From Acidobacteriota bacterium (GTDB taxonomy: Bacteria > Acidobacteriota > Blastocatellia > Pyrinomonadales > Pyrinomonadaceae), in assembly GCA_029862725.1 (NCBI GenBank), contig JAOTWT010000057.1, positions 1 to 10,905 on the forward strand: a stretch of DNA of 10,905 bases. The letters are read 5' to 3'. The position numbers and the translations under genes were made by a program. Of this stretch, positions 7,098-10,905 are shown in pieces; position 1 is the first letter of the stretch, and each line of letters begins with the position of its first letter. The notes under the pieces were generated by a model. That model saw only the letters and a list, made by a program, of their open reading frames with translations. It ran no database searches and was not told the origin of the DNA.

Positions 7098-8120
7098 ATG
7101 AAGCAGAAATCTTTCATTTTTAGTCAGGTTCTTATTCTATTCGTCTGTTCGATCTGCGTTTTTGCGCAGACGCCGTCTGACGGAATCGGGGAGGTAAACT
7201 TCGGGTATTCGAAGAACCCCCCGGCGAAATCCGTTAAAAGAATTGTTGAAAAAAAGACCGGTGAGTCCGACGCTCAAAATGTTGCGGGAAAACGCATTGA
7301 AAATAATCCCGCCGGTGCCGTGGACGTCAGGTATCAAAGCATCGCTCGTATGACCCGCGAGGCTGTAAGAGACGAAAACCTGAAGAGCCTGAAGCCGACC
7401 GAGATCTATAAAGTCGGCAGCGGAGATGTTCTCTTTATCGGGATTCAGGAGTCTAGGTCGAACTACTACACCGTCTTGACCGACGGCTCGATCGATTATC
7501 CGCTCGCCGGCGGCCTGGTGCCGGTCGAGGGCCTTTCCCCAGGTGAGATCGAAAATCTGCTGCGCGAAAAGATTCAACTCTACGAGGACCCGGAAGTTTC
7601 GGTAAAGGTGCGCGAATACGCAAGCCATGCAATCGAGGTTTTGGGGTTGGCGGGCCGTACGGGAAGGCAGTATCTGCAACGAGAGGCAATGCCGCTCTAC
7701 GTTGTCCGGGCACAGGCGCTTGCCGGTTCCGAGGCCGACATGACCATCATCAAGAGGCCGGGGAGCGGAGAAATTACCCTAAATGCCGGGACGCCGGAAT
7801 TCGACGACACATTGATCTATCCCGGCGATATCATTGAGTTCACCTCTTCGGCAAGCCGCGGCGGTTCGAACGGTTATGTCTATCTAGGCGGAATGGTTAC
7901 GGATCGCGGCAGATTTGGATATCACGAAGGGATGACGTTGACACAGTCGATCATGGCAGCCGGCGGAACAGCCGGTTCCGAAGCGAGGAAAGCGGTCGTC
8001 CGTAGAAAAAACGAAAAAGGCTTTCTCGAATCGTTTACCTATAAGCTGAGCGATATCAGGAAAGGGAAGGAGATCGACCCCGTGTTGAAAGCCGGTGACA
8101 TGATCGAAGTCGGAAACTAG
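7098..8120 (+). CDS. Polysaccharide biosynthesis/export protein (Wza/Poly_export family) with SLBB domains
   Basis: 340 residues. The first 23 form a signal peptide (KQK, then a hydrophobic core, cleavage likely after VFA before QTP). Residues about 103-175 are the Poly_export domain (YKVGSGDVLFIGI, TVLTDGSIDYPLAGG, LREKI, DPEVSVKV). Residues about 176-222 and 258-305 are SLBB-like ligand-binding domains (VYLGGMVTDRGRFGYHEGMT with SIMAAGG), and the C-terminus LKAGDMIEV is a further SLBB-type edge. Wza-family proteins form the outer-membrane/periplasmic channel that exports capsule or exopolysaccharide. Unlike Wza there is no lipobox cysteine at the cleavage site and no obvious C-terminal amphipathic membrane helix, so it is probably periplasmic or uses another outer-membrane partner. 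It stands alone here: no Wzc, Wzy or glycosyltransferase genes flank it. The start follows from the signal peptide; no Shine-Dalgarno is seen. Confidence 0.88.
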   Translation: MKQKSFIFSQVLILFVCSICVFAQTPSDGIGEVNFGYSKNPPAKSVKRIVEKKTGESDAQNVAGKRIENNPAGAVDVRYQSIARMTREAVRDENLKSLKPTEIYKVGSGDVLFIGIQESRSNYYTVLTDGSIDYPLAGGLVPVEGLSPGEIENLLREKIQLYEDPEVSVKVREYASHAIEVLGLAGRTGRQYLQREAMPLYVVRAQALAGSEADMTIIKRPGSGEITLNAGTPEFDDTLIYPGDIIEFTSSASRGGSNGYVYLGGMVTDRGRFGYHEGMTLTQSIMAAGGTAGSEARKAVVRRKNEKGFLESFTYKLSDIRKGKEIDPVLKAGDMIEVGN

Positions 8121-8186
8121 GCAAGCGTGTTTGCCGGTTGCCGGATTTGTGTAAGTTTTAGTTTTCGTTTGTTCAACAACTTTTGC

Positions 8187-8192
8187 TACTAT
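8187..8192 (+). promoter_or_regulatory. -10 element (TACTAT) of rnpB
   Basis: TACTAT ends 7 bases before the first base of the RNase P RNA P1 helix (about 8200), exactly where a -10 box should be. The -35 at 17-bp spacing (TTCGTT, 8164-8169) is weak. Confidence 0.5.
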
Positions 8193-8199
8193 TGTCTTA

Positions 8200-8598
8200 C
8201 CTTGCAAACGGGTAAGTCGGGTAATCGCTTTTCCTTTGGAAAAGAGGAAAGTCCGAACTTCAAAGAGCGACGAGCCGGTTAACTGCCGGGCACCCGCCTT
8301 CGGCGGATGACGACAAGTGCAACAGAAAGCAAACCAGCCCTTCGGGGTGATGGGTGAAACGGTGAGGTAAGAGCTCACAGGCATGCTTGGCGACAAGCGT
8401 GACCGGGTAAACTCCTCGTGAAGCAAGACCAAATAGGAAGACGCAAAGGGTTGCTCGCCCTGTTCCGGCTTCGGCCGGAAAGCGTTTTCGGGTAGGTCGC
8501 ACGAGCCGTGCGGCAACGTACGGCCTAGATGAATGATTACCGCTTCGCCGATTGGCGGAGAACAGAATTCGGCTTACAGACTTGCCGGGTTTGCAAGG
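8200..8598 (+). ncRNA. rnpB: RNase P RNA (class A)
   Basis: The catalytic RNA that trims tRNA 5' leaders. Conserved elements appear in order: GAGGAAAGTCCGAACTTC (8244-8261, 5' half of P4 and CR-I); the GUGCAACAGAAAGCAAACC block; GGTGAGGTAAGAGCTCAC (P10/P11 core); GGGTAAACTCC; AAGACCAAATAGG; GGTAGG; CCTAGATGAATGATTACC; and the 3' P4 strand ACAGAATTCGGCTTACAG (8562-8579). Ends are set by P1: CCTTGCAAAC (8200-8209) pairs with GTTTGCAAGG (8589-8598), and GGTAAGTC (8211-8218) pairs with GACTTGCC (8579-8586), making an extended 18-bp helix with one asymmetric bulge. The P3 hairpin is short (TTTTCC-TTT-GGAAAA). The ancestral A type is indicated by the central layout. The exact ends are inferred from P1 pairing. 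Confidence 0.95.
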
Positions 8599-8631
8599 CA
8601 TTTTCAAAACTTAAGGAGCCACTGTACTAGT

Positions 8632-8898
8632 ATGACGAATCGAAAAGGTGTTTTTATAGGGGCATATGTTCCCAACGAGTTAAAAGAATCGTTAAAGCGG
8701 AGGGCCGCGTCCGAGCATCGAACCCTCTCTCAGGAGATCACTAGGATTCTCGTCGAGGCAGTCCATGGTCAGGGGTTACCTTCAGGAAGTGTCGACCGCC
8801 GTACACCGACGACCACGCCGCGTCGACGTACCACCGATCCTCTGCCGAGGCGGCGATCTGAGGACCTTCCCTTTATCGCTCCGGAATCCAAAGGATAG
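8632..8898 (+). CDS. Small ribbon-helix-helix (CopG/Arc-like) DNA-binding protein with basic tail
   Basis: 88 residues. Residues 6-45 (GVFIGAYVPNELKESLKRRA, then TLSQEITRILVEAV) fit a ribbon-helix-helix domain: a short beta strand and two helices, as in Arc/CopG repressors or antitoxins. Residues 50-80 form a Pro/Thr/Arg-rich, probably disordered, positively charged tail with three RRx clusters. The reading frame is open back into rnpB (ATG at 8533), but that part is structural RNA. The ATG at 8632, after AAGGAG (8613-8618), matches the start of the domain, though the spacing of 13 bases is long. It begins 33 bases after the rnpB 3' end with no terminator between, so read-through from rnpB may supply its mRNA. 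No toxin gene lies next to it, so it looks like a solitary regulator. Confidence 0.75.
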   Translation: MTNRKGVFIGAYVPNELKESLKRRAASEHRTLSQEITRILVEAVHGQGLPSGSVDRRTPTTTPRRRTTDPLPRRRSEDLPFIAPESKG

Positions 8899-8951
8899 AA
8901 GTCTTTTATCCTTGTGACAGGCGCTGTTGCGGTTTCGCGGCGGCGCTTGTC
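8890..8951 (+). terminator. Two consecutive hairpins after the ribbon-helix-helix gene
   Basis: The first pairs AAGGATA with TATCCTT across the stop codon (about 8890-8913). The second (8916-8951) is a 16-bp uninterrupted stem, GACAGGCGCTGTTGCG with CGCGGCGGCGCTTGTC, closing on GTTT. Four of its pairs are G-U, so it forms only in plus-strand RNA. It is followed by GCTTTC rather than a strong T-run, so termination is likely but not certain. An RNA stability element is the alternative. Confidence 0.5.
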
Positions 8952-8972
8952 GCTTTCACACCCGCCGTTTGT

Positions 8973-8978
8973 TAAAAT
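8973..8978 (+). promoter_or_regulatory. -10 element (TAAAAT) immediately before the TPR gene
   Basis: GTTAAAATTT ends 8 bases before the ATG at 8987. With transcription starting 6-8 bases after a -10, the mRNA would begin at or within two bases of the start codon, so the transcript should be almost leaderless. A TTGTCG at 8948-8953 gives a 19-bp spacing -35, inside the upstream hairpin. Confidence 0.45.
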
Positions 8979-8986
8979 TTGAGTGA

Positions 8987-9721
8987 ATGCAAACGAGATT
9001 TTATATTATTTCCGGGCTTGCGGTGATCGTCAGCTTCGCAGGCGGTTTTTTATTGGCAAACTCGCTGAACCGTGCAGAGATCGTCGCTTTGCAGGCGAAT
9101 CAGGTCCAATCCAATAATGCGGTTCCGGCGCCGGCACAAAGCGCCCGGGATGCGGAACTCTCTGACCGTGAAATCGAACAAAAGCTGGCCGAAGCGGAAA
9201 GAAACGCCACGGATTTCGCATTTCAGAAAGGACTGGGGCTTGGGCTCTACCGGTATGCCGCGTTTAAGAAAGACCGCGAGCGTCTAAAGGACGTTGAAAC
9301 GCTTTTGAATCGGGCGCATTCGCTTAATCCCGATGATTACCAGGTTCTCGTCGCTTTCGCCAACGTCAATTTCGATCTTGGCCAGATCAATTCCGATGAA
9401 AAACTAAATCAAAAAGCGCGAGAACTCTATCGCGCGGCACTTCGAAAGAACCCGAAGGACGCGCAGGTACTGGGAGATATGGGAACAACCTATATCGAGA
9501 CAGGTTCGCCGGATGCGCGAACCGCGCTCGGGTTTTTGGAAAGGTCTTATGCCTCCGACTCTCGTAACGAAAAGGTCGTCATCGAGCTCATAAAGGCCCA
9601 TAAGCTGATCGGGAATTCGGATAGGGCAGGGGAATTTATATTGAAACTCAAGGAACTTAACCCTAAAAATCCTGAAATTGGCCGGCTCGAAGCGGAATTG
9701 GAAACGGGAGGCGGCAAATGA
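8987..9721 (+). CDS. Membrane-anchored tetratricopeptide (TPR) repeat protein
   Basis: 244 residues. Residues 5-26 (YIISGLAVIVSFAGGFLLAN) form one transmembrane anchor with a short cytoplasmic start. A Gln/Ala/Pro linker and charged helix follow, so the bulk is expected in the periplasm. From about residue 80 the protein is helical with TPR-like spacing: LLNRAHSLNPDDYQVLVAFA, ELYRAALRKNPKDAQVLGDM, FLERSYASDSRNEKVVIELI and LKLKELNPKNPEIGRLEAEL, each ending in the N-P or D-S turn typical of TPRs (about four repeats). TPRs mediate protein-protein contacts; the architecture resembles CcmH/NrfG-type assembly factors, but no heme-maturation genes are present and no specific role is claimed. Its stop overlaps the start of the next gene (ATGA), so the two are co-translated. 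No Shine-Dalgarno; a -10 box lies 8 bases upstream. Confidence 0.75.
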   Translation: MQTRFYIISGLAVIVSFAGGFLLANSLNRAEIVALQANQVQSNNAVPAPAQSARDAELSDREIEQKLAEAERNATDFAFQKGLGLGLYRYAAFKKDRERLKDVETLLNRAHSLNPDDYQVLVAFANVNFDLGQINSDEKLNQKARELYRAALRKNPKDAQVLGDMGTTYIETGSPDARTALGFLERSYASDSRNEKVVIELIKAHKLIGNSDRAGEFILKLKELNPKNPEIGRLEAELETGGGK

Positions 9722-10014
9722 AGTGGCTCCTGATTTTGTTGATTCTGGCGGTTGTCGTCGGGTATTTTGTCTATCGATACCGCAAACACATACAGACCGC
9801 CTGGTTTATGTACCAGACCTTTCGGCGAATGAAGCAAAGCAGGAACGCCTCGCAAAAACAGGTTCCGGCACGCGATACTTCGAAAGACTCCGAACTGGTT
9901 CGCTGTCCGAAATGCGGAAAATGGGCTTCGAAGGAAGAATCGGTGAAGCTGAAGGGCGATTTCTTTTGCTCGTTGCTTTGCCTCGAAGAGACAATGGCGG
10001 AGAAAGTACTGTAG
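9718..10014 (+). CDS. Small membrane-anchored zinc-ribbon protein (PP0621-like)
   Basis: 98 residues. Residues 3-19 form a transmembrane segment (LLILLILAVVVGYFVYR) followed by a basic stretch (RYRKH). The C-terminal half holds RCPKCGKW (C63, C66) and FFCSLLCLEE (C84, C88), a C4 zinc-ribbon with CxxC-17-CxxxC spacing. This anchor-plus-ribbon layout is like the uncharacterised PP0621 family; no activity is known. By the positive-inside rule the ribbon is probably cytoplasmic. The ATG overlaps the previous gene's stop (ATGA), so the TPR protein is the likely partner. The 9-bp repeat array begins 7 bases after its stop. Confidence 0.7.
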   Translation: MKWLLILLILAVVVGYFVYRYRKHIQTAWFMYQTFRRMKQSRNASQKQVPARDTSKDSELVRCPKCGKWASKEESVKLKGDFFCSLLCLEETMAEKVL

Positions 10015-10020
10015 TTCTTG

Positions 10021-10254
10021 ACAGTCGGGAAAGTCGGCAAAGTCAGGAAAGTTTTCAAAGTCAGCAAAGTTTACAAAGTCGGCAAAGTTTTCAAAGTTCG
10101 CAAAGTTCGCAAAGTCAGGAAAGTTTTCAAAGTCACCAAAGTCAACAAAGTTTACAAAGTCAGCAAAGTCAGGAAAGTTTTCAAAGTCACCAAAGTCAGG
10201 AAAGTTTTCAAAGTCACCAAAGTCACCAAAGTTTACAAAGTCAGCAAAGTTGCC
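10021..10254 (+). repeat. 26-unit tandem array of a 9-bp element, AAAGTYNNS
   Basis: Twenty-six consecutive 9-bp units with no insertion or deletion. Units 2-25 all begin AAAGT; the first is ACAGTCGGG and the last AAAGTTGCC. The four-base tails of units 2-25 are only eight words: CGGC (2), CAGG (4), TTTC (5), CAGC (3), TTAC (3), TCGC (2), CACC (4), CAAC (1). Units 11-16 (10111-10164) and 20-25 (10192-10245) are 54-bp copies with one mismatch, so the array grew by block duplication. All forward frames are open; one would read Lys-Val-x repeats, but no ribosome site or normal start supports translation. Confidence 0.95.
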
Positions 10255-10329
10255 CGCACAATTTCATTTATCGGTTTGGGACTGGATGATCTTGGACACA
10301 TTTAAGCGGAAGGTCTCCAGCCGAATGTC
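10255..10329. other. Spacer between the two inverted 9-bp arrays
   Basis: Seventy-five bases without AAAGT units, apart from a possible decayed unit at its right end (10321-10329, CCGAATGTC). No ORF with a start and ribosome site, tRNA or terminator was recognised. It would be the loop if the two arrays paired. Confidence 0.6.
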
Positions 10330-10446
10330 AGCAACATTGAAAACTTTGCTGACTTTGAAAACTTTGCGAACTTTGAAAACTTTGCTGACTTTGCCGACTT
10401 TGTAAACTTTGTTAACTTTCGGAACTTTGAAACCTTTGCGAACTTT
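10330..10446 (-). repeat. 13-unit inverted array of the same 9-bp element
   Basis: Read on the minus strand from 10446: tails TCGC, GTTTC-variant (AAAGGTTTC), TCCG, TAAC, TTAC, CGGC, CAGC, TTTC, TCGC, TTTC, CAGC, TTTC, then a decayed AATGTTGCT (10338-10330). Register is again an exact 9 bp. Five words are shared with the plus-strand array. Units nearest the two ends are the most degenerate. It starts 8 bases after the stop codon of the prepilin peptidase gene, in that gene's sense direction, mirroring the other array. Confidence 0.93.
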
Positions 10447-10454
10447 GGACGCCT

Positions 10455-10905
10455 TCAGGGGATAAAAGTCGCCACATACCAGGCAATCATACCTTCGCCA
10501 AAAAGAATTGCTGCAATAGCGCCGATCCCCAGGAATATCCCGAACGGGATTTGCGCCTGTAAATCCTTATCCTTGCTGCGCGCGATAACCAAAAGACCAG
10601 CCACCGCTCCTGTAAATGCAGCCAGAAATATCGTCAGCAGCGTTAGCCTCCAACCAAGCAGGGCGCCGACCCCGAACATCATTTTCACATCGCCAAGCCC
10701 CATCGCGTCGATGCCCCTCAGGCGTTTCCAGATTTCGCCGACAAGCCACAGCGAACCGCCGCCCAGCAATCCGCCCAAAAGCCCCGCGAAGAGAGATTCC
10801 AGCCACACCGGAAGGCCAGCGAGAGAATCCATCGGAAATCTAGTGATATCGGGAAAAACGTCGGCATAACCGGGTATCAGGGGAAGAACTACTCGTACGA
10901 GCAGG
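10455..10905 (-). CDS. Type IV prepilin peptidase (A24 aspartic protease), C-terminal part, cut by window edge
   Basis: The frame is open from the right edge (codons LLVRVVLPLIPGYADVF...) to the TGA at 10457-10455, giving 150 residues of a protein normally about 250-280 long. The internal Met at 10832 is therefore not the real start. Prepilin peptidase cleaves the leader of type IV pilins and pseudopilins at the inner membrane. The diagnostic GxGD catalytic motif is present as DAMGLGDVKMM, and is flanked by several hydrophobic segments (LFAGLLGGLLGGGSLWLVGE, LLTIFLAAFTGAVAGLLVIA, PFGIFLGIGAIAAILFG), as in the PilD/TadV C-terminal domain. The first catalytic Asp, the methyltransferase domain and the zinc cysteines, if present, lie beyond the edge, so PilD cannot be told apart from a TadV-like short form. 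Confidence 0.85.
   Translation of the reverse strand, partial: LLVRVVLPLIPGYADVFPDITRFPMDSLAGLPVWLESLFAGLLGGLLGGGSLWLVGEIWKRLRGIDAMGLGDVKMMFGVGALLGWRLTLLTIFLAAFTGAVAGLLVIARSKDKDLQAQIPFGIFLGIGAIAAILFGEGMIAWYVATFIP

Noticed and set aside
7884..8607. Minus-strand reading frames across 7884-8607
   Set aside because: They cover the RNase P RNA and the end of the export gene; conserved RNA motifs explain the sequence.
8533..8631. Upstream extension of the ribbon-helix-helix protein
   Set aside because: Its codons are the 3' domain of rnpB, including the conserved P4 strand; the domain starts properly at 8632.
9678..10289. Ser/Gln-repeat protein reading across the array
   Set aside because: It is the array in another frame preceded by the out-of-frame sequence of two real genes.
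10021..10446. CRISPR array
   Set aside because: Units are 9 bp with no 20-40 bp spacers and no cas genes nearby.

Overview
The window looks like chromosomal DNA of a Gram-negative bacterium, most likely Acidobacteriota (Blastocatellia/Pyrinomonadales type). This is inferred from overall protein style: a secreted P-domain plus DFDGDG-repeat remnant, an ATG22/UMF1-type transporter, a diverged enzyme I, a polysaccharide export protein and a prepilin peptidase. There is no 16S rRNA or other decisive marker. Most genes are ordinary core or cell-envelope genes. No phage, transposon, CRISPR array or tRNA was seen.

Layout. Positions 1-1199 (minus strand) hold an AmgK-like sugar kinase (cut by the edge) directly downstream of a sugar-1-phosphate nucleotidyltransferase with a C-terminal beta-helix. 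The pair resembles the AmgK/MurU cell-wall recycling module. Positions 1200-1460 are non-coding and contain a clear minus-strand terminator, followed by a broken gene (1461-2034) for a secreted P-domain/DFDGDG protein. Positions 2269-4529 are a translationally coupled pair: a small alkaline-phosphatase-superfamily metalloenzyme resembling phosphoglycerate mutase, and a UMF1-family MFS transporter. Positions 4595-6944 are an overlapping pair: a LOG-family protein and PTS enzyme I. Positions 7098-8120 encode a periplasmic/outer-membrane polysaccharide export protein. Positions 8200-8598 are the RNase P RNA (class A), with a small ribbon-helix-helix protein starting 33 bases later. Positions 8987-10014 are an overlapping pair of membrane-anchored proteins (TPR; zinc ribbon). 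At 10455-10905 (minus) is the C-terminal part of a type IV prepilin peptidase.

The most unusual element lies between the two convergent genes at the right end (10015-10454). It consists of two arrays of a 9-bp unit, AAAGTYNNS: 26 units on the plus strand and 13 in inverted orientation, separated by 75 bp. Each array begins within about ten bases of the stop codon of its neighbouring gene and reads in that gene's sense direction. Units keep an unbroken 9-bp register, draw on only eight different four-base 'words' in the core of the long array, and show a linked choice at positions 6-7 (C followed by purine, T followed by pyrimidine). I know no described family that matches it. A role in 3' ends, termination or RNA folding is inference.

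Most 5' regions lack a good Shine-Dalgarno sequence. Several genes have recognisable -10 elements (TATAAT, TAGAAT, TAAAAT, TACTAT) a short distance upstream, and one gene is probably nearly leaderless.
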